Shown here one piece after another: positions 37,308-45,905 of a DNA stretch of 64,000 bases. Location of the stretch: assembly GCA_021773355.1 (NCBI GenBank), contig JAJFKE010000038.1, positions 1 to 64,000 of the forward strand, given 5' to 3'. The translations under genes were made by a program, and so were the position numbers. Position 1 is the stretch's first letter; every line of letters begins with the position of its first letter. The notes beneath the pieces are model-generated. The model saw only the letters and a program-made list of their open reading frames with translations, had not been told where the DNA came from and ran no database searches. The stretch comes from Gammaproteobacteria bacterium (lineage in GTDB: Bacteria > Pseudomonadota > Gammaproteobacteria > Pseudomonadales > Pseudohongiellaceae).

Positions 37308-39758
37308 ATGTTTAGCCACTACATAAAAATTTCCTTTAGAAATCTTTTTCGCGACAAATTGTATGCCAGCATAAACATTATTGGCCTTGCCATTAGCATA
37401 GCCTGCTGCTTGCTACTAACTCTGAACCTATATAGCGAGCTGACCTACGATGGGCATAACGAAAACGCTGACCGGATTCACCGAGTTGTTCAACAACTTA
37501 GCAACGCCGGCGGCAGCGAGATCAGTGCTGTTACTTCCAGAATGGTGGGCCCTTTGCTGGTTCGAGATTATCCCGAGTTTGAGAGTTTTGTCAGGCTGCG
37601 TCCCAGCCCTTCAGATCCAATGCTAATCGCTCGCGGTGATACTGCTTTGAATTGGGATAGTGTGATGATCGCAGACCAGAACGTGTTCGAAGTATTCACT
37701 CACGAACTACTTGCAGGCAATTCAGATACCGCATTGGTCGACCCAAACTCCGTCGCGGTAAGCCAGTCGTTTGTCAACGCCTATTTCGGAAATGGAAACT
37801 CTCCAACTGCGGCTATCGGCGAAACCATAGAAGCAATGGGCTCAAGTTTTCGAATAGACCTGATTTTCGCGGACTTACCCAAAAACGCTCACCTGCAATA
37901 CGATATTCTTCTGTCCTACAATTTTTTTAATGCACCCAACGCAGACAATCCGAATGCGTTGGCTTTGCTATGGGATCCCAGTGTATACACCTATGTAATG
38001 CTTCCTGCAGAATATGATGTAAATGAATTCGATAGTATTGCCGCTGATTTTTGGAATCGTTATATGGCGGACGCTGGTGCTCAGAGAGAAACCAGGATCG
38101 ACTACTATCTGGAACCGCTGCGGTCTATACATTTGCAGTCACAGACCGTAGGCAGCGACGCTATTGCCAATAAGTACTATGTAACCATCTTCTTTGCTAT
38201 AGCAGTGATTATGTTGCTGGTTGCCTGTGCCAACTACATGAACATGGCAACAGCCAGATCGGCGCAACGGGCCAAGGAAATCGGCGTTCACAAAGTACTT
38301 GGAGCCTCAAGAAAGCAATTAATTATCTTCTTCCTCAGCGAGTCCGTGTTCTTTTCCTTGCTGGCATTAATATTGGCACTGGTTCTCGTTGAAATTATCC
38401 GGTTCACACCCTTGAACCAGATTCTCGGTGGAGGTGTTTCACTATCGCTACTAATCAATCCGACAACTGGTCTAATAGTAGTCTTTGGGTCCATCGTTCT
38501 AGGGCTTGTCTCCGGTCTTTATCCTGCACTGTACTTATCGGCCATACTGACAACCCGCGCACTGCAAGGAATTGGCAACAGCGGTGGCCAAATCTGGATA
38601 ACTCGAAAGGGTTTAACACTGTTTCAATTAATGAGCTCTCTCAGCGTTATTGCCTGTGCCTTGTTAATGACCAAACAACTGGATTATATACGCTCCTACT
38701 CGCCGGGCTTCGACAAAGAAAACAAACTTATCGTCCGCTTACAGGGTGCAGATATTGTCGACAAGCTGCCGATCCTCAAAAATGAGTTTGGACAGCAAAA
38801 CAGCATTTTAGGCTCGACCATTAGCCTGGAATTACCGGGTCAAATGGAAGATTCGCTTTATCTGTTTACCGCAAATCGTGACTCAGGCGAGGCAGTAGCC
38901 CAGGGTTTTAGAGTTTTCAGAATGGGCGATGACTATCTGGACGTAATGAGGATTGAACTGGTCGCAGGCAGTGATTTTGAGGAAGCCTCTGGGACGGGTG
39001 CAACGATGCCTATTTTAGTGAACGAAGAGACAGTCAGGAGGCTCGCCTGGACCAACCCTATTGGGCAGCTAATTGAGAATGATAGGGGCACGGTGCTTCA
39101 GGTAGTTGGGGTGGTTAAAGATTTCAACTTTCAAGATTTGAGCGTTGGCATTGAACCGTTGATGGTTACTCACGATGAGCCCGACTATAAATCCCTGCCA
39201 GCCTCAAGCAGACCCTATGTATATAGATGGTTAATACTGGACGTGGCCGAGGGAGAGATGGCCGAAACTATCGCCTACCTGGATACGCTGTTCTCAGAAC
39301 TGGACCCGGATCAGCCTTTTTCTTATCAATTATTGGAAGATACTCTTAACGAGATGTATCGCTCCCAATACAGGGCAATCGACCTGATTGGAAGCTTTGC
39401 CCTGATCAGCATTCTGATTTCCTGTTTGGGCTTATTCGGACTGTCGGCATTTACCACACAACAGCGCCGCAAAGAGATTGGCATCAGGAAAATACTGGGC
39501 GCCTCGGTGTTACGAATCATCATCATGCTGTCTCAAACTATTCTTTCTTTAGTTGCGATCGCAGCGATTACAGGGTCGCTGCTGTCCTGGTGGATTATCG
39601 GTAATTGGCTGGAGAGTTTCGCGTACCGAGCCAGCATTGATCCATTGGTGTTTGTGTTGGCTACAGTAATCGTAGGTGTTATAGCGCTTGCGACCATGAT
39701 ATTGGAGTCTTATAAGACAGCAAATGCAAATCCAGCGGATACTTTGAGATGTCAGTAA
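37308..39758 (+). CDS. Fused MacB/FtsX-like permease, system 2 right arm
   Basis: This 816-residue permease starts 21 bases after the previous stop with AGGAA just upstream. It opens MFSHYIKISFRNLFRDKLYA and has TYDGHNENADRIHRV after segment 1. Segment 2 reads ANYMNMATARS; the coupling motifs are QRAKEIGVHKVLGAS (H for R) and QRRKEIGIRKILGAS. The last half has MLSQTILSLVAIAAITGSL and WLESFAYRASI, the non-AWP subgroup. The tail NPADTLRCQ lacks the usual RYE. It is close in arrangement to its two upstream neighbours and likely arose with them by tandem duplication. Confidence 0.9.
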   Translation: MFSHYIKISFRNLFRDKLYASINIIGLAISIACCLLLTLNLYSELTYDGHNENADRIHRVVQQLSNAGGSEISAVTSRMVGPLLVRDYPEFESFVRLRPSPSDPMLIARGDTALNWDSVMIADQNVFEVFTHELLAGNSDTALVDPNSVAVSQSFVNAYFGNGNSPTAAIGETIEAMGSSFRIDLIFADLPKNAHLQYDILLSYNFFNAPNADNPNALALLWDPSVYTYVMLPAEYDVNEFDSIAADFWNRYMADAGAQRETRIDYYLEPLRSIHLQSQTVGSDAIANKYYVTIFFAIAVIMLLVACANYMNMATARSAQRAKEIGVHKVLGASRKQLIIFFLSESVFFSLLALILALVLVEIIRFTPLNQILGGGVSLSLLINPTTGLIVVFGSIVLGLVSGLYPALYLSAILTTRALQGIGNSGGQIWITRKGLTLFQLMSSLSVIACALLMTKQLDYIRSYSPGFDKENKLIVRLQGADIVDKLPILKNEFGQQNSILGSTISLELPGQMEDSLYLFTANRDSGEAVAQGFRVFRMGDDYLDVMRIELVAGSDFEEASGTGATMPILVNEETVRRLAWTNPIGQLIENDRGTVLQVVGVVKDFNFQDLSVGIEPLMVTHDEPDYKSLPASSRPYVYRWLILDVAEGEMAETIAYLDTLFSELDPDQPFSYQLLEDTLNEMYRSQYRAIDLIGSFALISILISCLGLFGLSAFTTQQRRKEIGIRKILGASVLRIIIMLSQTILSLVAIAAITGSLLSWWIIGNWLESFAYRASIDPLVFVLATVIVGVIALATMILESYKTANANPADTLRCQ

Positions 39759-39801
39759 TTAGAAAAACTTAGACAGCGACATGACTTAGAGGAGTTTGTC
39801 A

Positions 39802-42252
39802 GTGCTTAAATCTTACTTGCTAAGTGTTCTCGGCAAATCAGGGAATCGTCTGATTTACTCGGCGATCAATATCCTGGGGCTCGCCATTGGCTTGGCCAGC
39901 GTGATCTTGCTGTTTCTGTTCATTCGCGTTGAGACCAGCTACGACAGACATTTCGCAAATGAAGATCGAATCTATCGATTCTCTGTCGAAATTGACTTGG
40001 GTGACAACGGTGCGCCTAGATACCCTGCCGGCAATGTTGTTCCAGCCGCGTCCCGGTTGCTGGCAGATTTTCCGGAACAAATTGAACAGACCGCTCGCAT
40101 TTGGGGGCAACGGGTGCGATTGGAGTACGACAATCAAACTAGCTACGAAGACGAATTTCGCTGGGCCGACCAAAGCTTTTTTGAACTCTTCGATTTTCAA
40201 TGGCTTGCAGGCGATCCACAAACAGCTCTGCTGGATCCATTTTCAGTAGTGCTTACTCAAAGCACCGCTGAAAAATATTTTGCCGATGAAGACCCCATAG
40301 GGAAGACGCTGACTCTGGAATCTAAATGGGATCTGCGGGTAACAGGGATTATCGAAGATCTGCCGGAGCGCACTCATTTGAGCGCTGGTGCATTCGCCTC
40401 CATGGACTCTGGCTTTGCTTTTCTAGGCTATGACTATGCCAACAACTGGAGTTTTAACGTTTTTAACACCTATGCCCTATTCAAACCAGGGATTGCCATT
40501 GATTCTATAGAAGATCAAATGGAAGAATTTGTTTCTCGGCACAAGAGAACAGGTGATATCGCGTACGATATGACTGCGATGAAACTGACTGATATACATT
40601 TGCGGTCCAATCGTCAATCCGAATTCAAAACTCCTGGCAGCATGAGCACTATCTATACTTTTAGCGCCATCGCTATCTGCCTGTTAATCATCGCATGCTT
40701 TAATTTCATTAATCTTGCCACCGCACGTGCTGCCCATCGCACTCGTGAGATTGGCGTTAGGAAAACCATAGGTGCTTCGCGCGAACAAATTGCCGGCCGC
40801 TTTCTCGCCGAGAGCATTACCATGACGGCAATAGCAATGATATTTGCTCTGGTTTCGGTAGAGTTGCTACTGCCCGCTTACAGCACGTTTTTAGCGACTG
40901 AAATCGAATTCGATTATATGAGGGACCCAATCCTGGCTTTGGAATTGCTGGGCTTCACCTTATTGATCGGACTGTTGGCGGGTAGTTACCCCGCTCTCTA
41001 TCTTTCCGGTTTTCAGCCTGTGCGAATTTTCAGAGGCAATTTTTCCATGGGTGGGCACGGTGACAGGTCGCGAGGTGTTCTGGTCACCTTGCAGTTCGCT
41101 GTTTCTATCGTGTTGGTTATAGCGACAGCCGTCGTAATCCGTCAAATACAATTCGCGCTGCAGATTGAGCGAGGCTTCAAGACCGAGAACATATTAGTCC
41201 TACGAGGATCTCCCACTGAGGGCCTCGGACCAAACTGGAATGAATTAAAAGCCAGCTTGCTCGAAAGCACCAGCATCACCCATGTTAGCTCTGGCAGTAT
41301 TCGGGGCGTCAGCAGCGGTTGGTCGGTTCGCGCCGAGGGCAATGTAGAGTCTCGCTTCATGGATCTCAAACGCATAGATTATAATTTCTTTGAAACCTAT
41401 GACATTCCAATTATCGCGGGACGAAATTTTTCTCTAGAGCGAGGAACCGACCAATTCATCGTTCCCACCGCTGAACGATTGCGACCAAGTGCTGGAATTA
41501 TACTCAATCGACAGGCGGCAAATGAGCTGGGCTGGACACCAGAACAAGCCCTTGGCAAGCAATTCGAAATAGATTTCTCCAGTGATTTTAGTCGAGCAGT
41601 AGTAGGTCAGATCGTCGGGGTAGCTGAAAATGTCTTAACCAGTTCGGCGAAAAACAAATTGGAACCAGTTGCATATATTGCTCCGGGCCCTACATGGGGA
41701 ACTATCAGCCAAAGCTTTACTCGTGCGACTGTCCGACTGGCGGGCACAGACATTACTCAGACACTCAGCCATATCGAATCAGTATGGCAGAGATTCAATT
41801 CTAACCAGCCGTTTGACAGCCAGTTTCTGGAGAGTGATTACTCTTCCCTGTATCGTGGAGAAGAAAGACAGGCAGAAGTATTCGCTTATTTCTCAACACT
41901 GGCCATTTTTGTTGCCTGTCTGGGAATACTAGGCCTGGCCTGCTCCATGGCGGAAGCGCGTACAAAAGAAATAGGCGTCCGCAAAATTCTTGGCAGTACT
42001 GTCTGGGGAATAATTCAGTTGTTCACCGCCAAATTTGGCAAGCTAATTCTTTTTGCAAATCTTCTTGCATGGCCGGTTGCCTATTACTTCATGCAAAGAT
42101 GGCTGGCAAACTTTTCCTATCGAGCCGAGTTGGATATTGTGATTTTTCTTGGCAGCTCCGCACTTACGGGGTTGATGATTTGGATTACTATTGTTGCTGT
42201 GTCGGCGCGAGCCGCAAGCGTGAATCCGGTGCTCACACTTAGGTATGAATAA
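39802..42252 (+). CDS. Fused MacB/FtsX-like permease, system 2 right arm
   Basis: The 816-residue permease is of the IANLLAWP-like subgroup (KFGKLILFANLLAWPVAYY). The frame is open from a TTG at 39796, but GAGGAG at 39789-39794 fits GTG 39802 (7-base spacing), giving LKSYLLSVLGKSGNRLIYS. SYDRHFANEDRIYRF follows segment 1. The coupling motifs are HRTREIGVRKTIGAS and ARTKEIGVRKILGST, both well conserved. The tail is NPVLTLRYE. It is the first of two adjacent members of this subgroup in the right arm. Confidence 0.88.
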   Translation: MLKSYLLSVLGKSGNRLIYSAINILGLAIGLASVILLFLFIRVETSYDRHFANEDRIYRFSVEIDLGDNGAPRYPAGNVVPAASRLLADFPEQIEQTARIWGQRVRLEYDNQTSYEDEFRWADQSFFELFDFQWLAGDPQTALLDPFSVVLTQSTAEKYFADEDPIGKTLTLESKWDLRVTGIIEDLPERTHLSAGAFASMDSGFAFLGYDYANNWSFNVFNTYALFKPGIAIDSIEDQMEEFVSRHKRTGDIAYDMTAMKLTDIHLRSNRQSEFKTPGSMSTIYTFSAIAICLLIIACFNFINLATARAAHRTREIGVRKTIGASREQIAGRFLAESITMTAIAMIFALVSVELLLPAYSTFLATEIEFDYMRDPILALELLGFTLLIGLLAGSYPALYLSGFQPVRIFRGNFSMGGHGDRSRGVLVTLQFAVSIVLVIATAVVIRQIQFALQIERGFKTENILVLRGSPTEGLGPNWNELKASLLESTSITHVSSGSIRGVSSGWSVRAEGNVESRFMDLKRIDYNFFETYDIPIIAGRNFSLERGTDQFIVPTAERLRPSAGIILNRQAANELGWTPEQALGKQFEIDFSSDFSRAVVGQIVGVAENVLTSSAKNKLEPVAYIAPGPTWGTISQSFTRATVRLAGTDITQTLSHIESVWQRFNSNQPFDSQFLESDYSSLYRGEERQAEVFAYFSTLAIFVACLGILGLACSMAEARTKEIGVRKILGSTVWGIIQLFTAKFGKLILFANLLAWPVAYYFMQRWLANFSYRAELDIVIFLGSSALTGLMIWITIVAVSARAASVNPVLTLRYE

Positions 42253-42403
42253 TGAAATTTGCTATTGCCAATTAATAACGTGAGCGTTCTTGATTCACGG
42301 CAAATCAGAATTAAAAACGAAATGCTGGTATCAAAATTCGTGAAAGCATTACATTTAGAACGACGGATAATTGTAATAAAGATAATGTGAAAAGGAGAAA
42401 TTC

Positions 42404-44776
42404 GTGCTCGGAAACACTTGGAATATCACCTTCCGCAACCTAATCAAACATAAGACCTTTGTGTTTATCAACGTCTTTGGGTTGGCGGTGGCCATCGCCT
42501 CCAGTGTCATCATATTACTGTATGCAAAGAACGAGCTGACCTATGATGCTTTTCATGAAAACTCTGAGCGTATAAATCTCGTCATCAAAGAAAGAAATAC
42601 CGCCCAGGGCATAAGAGAGCTTGACGATACATGGACTCCTCTTTTAGGGGTCATGCAAGCCCAGTTCCCTACGATCGTCAGCGGCGTCCGTGTTTTCGAA
42701 AGGACTCAGTGGGTTGAGAGTAACAACCAAAAGTATCAGGAAGAGGTCACTTTTGCCGACCCTAGCCTGTTCGAGATTTTCAGTTTCCCGCTGGCCGAGG
42801 GAGACAGCAAAACCGCCCTGGATGGTGTTAACTCCATGGTACTTTCCCGCGAAACAGCAGAAAAATATTTTGGCAGCGAAAATCCCATCGGGAAGAGAAT
42901 TACTGTTAATTTCAACCAGGACTTCTTGGTAACAGGCGTACTGGAAGACATTCCACAGAACTCGAGCATTCGCCCAACTGTTATCGTCTCCTTCGAAAGC
43001 GCCATTGCACCTGATGATGAGCAGGCTAATTCCAATTGGGGAAGTTCATTCCTCAACACTTATCTGCTGCTCGATAAAACCGCAGAAGCTACCGGCCTGG
43101 AAGCTCAGTTTCCAACAATGGTGCAGACTCTTTTCGGTGAAGATGGCCCCAACGGCAGCAACAATATGAAATTCAGATTGTGGCCGCTCGAATCGTTGCA
43201 TGACAGAGCCGAAGGAAGCGAGGCCACCTCCTATGCCTTGCTGGTCATCGCTTTTTCTATCATTCTCATCGCCTGCGTCAATTTTATGAATCTTGCTACA
43301 GCTAGATCAATGGAAAGGGCGAGAGAAGTCGGCGTTCGGAAAACCCTTGGCGCATTGCGTTGGCAACTGGTTAGACAATTCCTCTCAGAATCCATGCTAA
43401 TTTCCACCATCGCCCTGGGCCTTGGTATTGTAATAGCGGATATATTGTTGCCGGTCTTTAATTCGCTTTATGGCTTGGATTTATCATTAAGCTTTATCGA
43501 CGACTTTGCTATTTTTAGCTTGTTGTTATTGGTAGGCTTGGTTGCGGGTTTTCTATCTGGTGGTTACCCTGCTTTTTTCCTTTCGGGGTTCAAGACGGTT
43601 GAATCGTTAAAAGGGAGACTACAGTCTAGCCGTCACGGCGTTCGACTACGCAACGGCTTGTCTGTTGTTCAATTCAGCTTCGCTATCACCTTGATCATCG
43701 CCGTTGTCGTTATTTGGCAGCAGGTTCAGCATATGAAAAACTCTGAATTGAACTTTGATGCAGAACAGGTGCTAGTGCTACGTGCCAGTCTGGGTGATTT
43801 CGAAGATGCTCAAATAGGGGCAAGCCGCATCGAAACATTCAAGAACAATGTGCTGCAACTACCAGGGGTGGTTTCCGTTGCTTCCTCAATGTCCGTTCCC
43901 GGAAGTTATGAACAAAATAATACCTTCGCCACACCGGAAAATTGGCAAACAGATGAACCCCTGCGCATGTTGATTTCAGTAAACGACGATAACTATTTTG
44001 AAACCTTTGGAATGAATTTCATTGAGGGTCGTAACTTCTCCAGAGATTTCTCCACTGAGAACGACGCTATCATACTCAATGAAACTGCGATGCGCGATAT
44101 GGGTTGGGACAGCGCAGTAGGCAAGAAAGTAAATAACAGATGGACTGTAGTGGGTGTCGTAGAGGACTTCCATTATCAGTCTCTTGAAAATGAAATCGCG
44201 GCTATCATCCACTTGTACCGACCGGAGGACAGTGGTGCTCAAAGCTTTATCTCAATAAAATTGGACAGCGCAGATACTCCTTCATTATTAACAGCACTGG
44301 AGGAACACTGGAGAAACCTCGATCCCACTCGACCATTCGATTACTATTTTGTGGAAGACAGCTTTAATGACTTATACCAAGACATGGATAACATCAGCGC
44401 GATAATTGGCTATTTCTCCCTGCTAAGCATTATTATCGCTAACCTGGGTTTGCTTGGGCTTTCTTCCTATTCGGTCATTCAGCGAACCAAAGAAATTGGT
44501 ATCCGCAAAGTCCTTGGCGCTAGTGTGGCCGATATTCTTGTCCTGCTATCCAAACAATTCGCCAAGCCTGTACTCATTGCCAACTTAATAGCATGGCCTT
44601 TGGCCTACGTTGGAATAAGCCAGTGGTTACAGAGCTTCCCCTATAGAATTGATGTTAGCTGGATAATATTCCTGTTGGCTGGCCTATTCGTGTTTGCTCT
44701 TGCTGTGGTTACGATTTCAGCACAATCTGCCAAAGTCGCCAATTCCAATCCGGTGAAATCATTGCGGTATGAGTAG
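42404..44776 (+). CDS. Fused MacB/FtsX-like permease, shortest of the array
   Basis: At 790 residues this is the shortest fused permease, mainly through smaller periplasmic domains. It starts at GTG 42404 with AAGGAG 6 bases upstream, opening LGNTWNITFRNLIKHKTFVF. TYDAFHENSERINLV after segment 1 lacks the usual H and YRV. The coupling motifs are ERAREVGVRKTLGAL and QRTKEIGIRKVLGAS. It has QFAKPVLIANLIAWPLAYV and a SFPYRIDVSW end; the tail is NPVKSLRYE. A 151-base gap upstream contains no recognisable promoter. Confidence 0.88.
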   Translation: MLGNTWNITFRNLIKHKTFVFINVFGLAVAIASSVIILLYAKNELTYDAFHENSERINLVIKERNTAQGIRELDDTWTPLLGVMQAQFPTIVSGVRVFERTQWVESNNQKYQEEVTFADPSLFEIFSFPLAEGDSKTALDGVNSMVLSRETAEKYFGSENPIGKRITVNFNQDFLVTGVLEDIPQNSSIRPTVIVSFESAIAPDDEQANSNWGSSFLNTYLLLDKTAEATGLEAQFPTMVQTLFGEDGPNGSNNMKFRLWPLESLHDRAEGSEATSYALLVIAFSIILIACVNFMNLATARSMERAREVGVRKTLGALRWQLVRQFLSESMLISTIALGLGIVIADILLPVFNSLYGLDLSLSFIDDFAIFSLLLLVGLVAGFLSGGYPAFFLSGFKTVESLKGRLQSSRHGVRLRNGLSVVQFSFAITLIIAVVVIWQQVQHMKNSELNFDAEQVLVLRASLGDFEDAQIGASRIETFKNNVLQLPGVVSVASSMSVPGSYEQNNTFATPENWQTDEPLRMLISVNDDNYFETFGMNFIEGRNFSRDFSTENDAIILNETAMRDMGWDSAVGKKVNNRWTVVGVVEDFHYQSLENEIAAIIHLYRPEDSGAQSFISIKLDSADTPSLLTALEEHWRNLDPTRPFDYYFVEDSFNDLYQDMDNISAIIGYFSLLSIIIANLGLLGLSSYSVIQRTKEIGIRKVLGASVADILVLLSKQFAKPVLIANLIAWPLAYVGISQWLQSFPYRIDVSWIIFLLAGLFVFALAVVTISAQSAKVANSNPVKSLRYE

Positions 44777-44881
44777 TTGTAGGAGTTTCCTCCAGCAAAT
44801 GAACAACCAATACATAGCTTATTGCCTGGCATTTCATTCATCTTTGCAAGTGAATGGGAACAAGATCAAGAAAGCCGACAT

Positions 44882-45595
44882 ATGAACAATGAATACAATC
44901 AAGCGGTCGCCAACCACTACTCTGCTTATAGGCCACCCTTACACAGCATTATTCTGTCTCTGCTTATTCCTGAAAATGCAAAATATGGAAGTGGCTTAGA
45001 TGTAGGTTGTGGTACCGGTTATTCAACCATCGCTCTCGCTAAATATTGCTCTCAAGTATTCGGTGTTGAGCCTAGTGAGTCAATGCTGGAGAAGGTAACT
45101 GGAAATGCGAGAACTAGCTATTTGAAGGGAACTGGCGAATCTTTACCGATACCAGATAAATCTATTGAAGTAGCCACTTTTGCCGGATCTCTAAATTATA
45201 TTGATTCACTCTCGCTTACTGCCGAACTACGGCGCGTATGTCTTAGCAATGCTCTTGTCATTGCTTATGATTTCGAAGTGTTATTCGATGAATCGCTAAC
45301 TCTATTTGATATTGATCCAGACAAGAAGCCACACAGCTACAATCATGCCGCTAACTTTTCAAACAGCGTTGCATTTGACGAGATAACCGCAAGAAAAGAG
45401 AAACAGGAGCTTGAAGTTTCATCGATGGAACTGGCCCACTTATTGTTATCAAGTTTGAGTCGACATGATTTGTTCGTAGAAAAATATGGTGTAAAAGGCC
45501 CACTCATCGCGCTGCTAAGTGAGTTAAATCAAACTGCGCAGTCACATAAGCTGGAAGCAGATATTTACTACTCCAGTTATCGGCTAAAAGAGTAG
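44882..45595 (+). CDS. Class I SAM-dependent methyltransferase
   Basis: The 237-residue protein has the SAM-binding motif GLDVGCGTG (38-46), an acidic ribose-binding residue at the end of the next strand (VFGVEPSE, Glu63), and a Methyltransf_11-like core (GTGESLPIPDKSIEVATF). The C-terminal half is not diagnostic for a substrate. The frame extends upstream to TTG 44822, but ATG 44882 gives MNNEYNQAVANHYSAYRPP, a normal start for this family. It lies 105 bases after a permease stop in the same direction and is the only enzyme embedded in the permease array. It could modify a transported compound or be a passenger; the sequence does not say which. Confidence 0.85.
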   Translation: MNNEYNQAVANHYSAYRPPLHSIILSLLIPENAKYGSGLDVGCGTGYSTIALAKYCSQVFGVEPSESMLEKVTGNARTSYLKGTGESLPIPDKSIEVATFAGSLNYIDSLSLTAELRRVCLSNALVIAYDFEVLFDESLTLFDIDPDKKPHSYNHAANFSNSVAFDEITARKEKQELEVSSMELAHLLLSSLSRHDLFVEKYGVKGPLIALLSELNQTAQSHKLEADIYYSSYRLKE

Positions 45596-45736
45596 CGTTG
45601 GAAATTGAGTACAAAGGCTCTCGCCGTTACTACGTCTAATTGAACATCCACAAAAATATCCGAACCAGATAGTAGGTAAAAAAACATAAAAACCCTAGGT
45701 ATGAGTCAATTTTCTAGGTTCCCAGGCATTGTCTTT

Positions 45737-45753
45737 CGTTCCACATTGGCACG
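45737..45753. promoter_or_regulatory. System 2 operator, distal site of right promoter 2
   Basis: CGTTCCACATTGGCACG is a weak copy of TGTTTC-N5-GAAACA. It is called because its centre lies exactly 23 bases from the good proximal site, as at right promoter 1. Confidence 0.45.
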
Positions 45754-45759
45754 AAGAAT

Positions 45760-45776
45760 TGTTTCATTTCGGAACA
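45760..45776. promoter_or_regulatory. System 2 operator, proximal site of right promoter 2
   Basis: TGTTTCATTTCGGAACA matches the palindrome with one change. It ends 62 bases before the TGG of the sigma54 promoter. Confidence 0.68.
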
Positions 45777-45837
45777 TAGCTTAGCTCCAACACCGTAAAA
45801 ATAGATTTATCTTGTTGTTTTTGCTAGCTTTTTATCT

Positions 45838-45854
45838 TTGGTACAGTATTTGCG
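45838..45854 (+). promoter_or_regulatory. Sigma54 promoter of the second right-arm operon
   Basis: TTGGTACAGTATTTGCG has GG and GC 10 bases apart. It lies 51 bases before the ATG at 45906, inside a 310-base gap after the methyltransferase, and so opens a separate two-permease transcription unit. Confidence 0.68.
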
Positions 45855-45905
45855 TTTTAATTAGAGAGAAGCTTTTCTTTCCTATAGATAACAATCAGGT
45901 GCCCC

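Noticed and set aside
42253..42403. Promoter before the permease at 42404
   Set aside because: No GG-N10-GC box and no TGTTTC-N5-GAAACA site could be found; read-through from the upstream permease is simpler.
45746..45762. TTGGCACG followed by TTGT as a sigma54 promoter
   Set aside because: GG and GT are 11 rather than 10 bases apart and the stretch overlaps both operator sites; the box at 45838-45854 has correct spacing and position.
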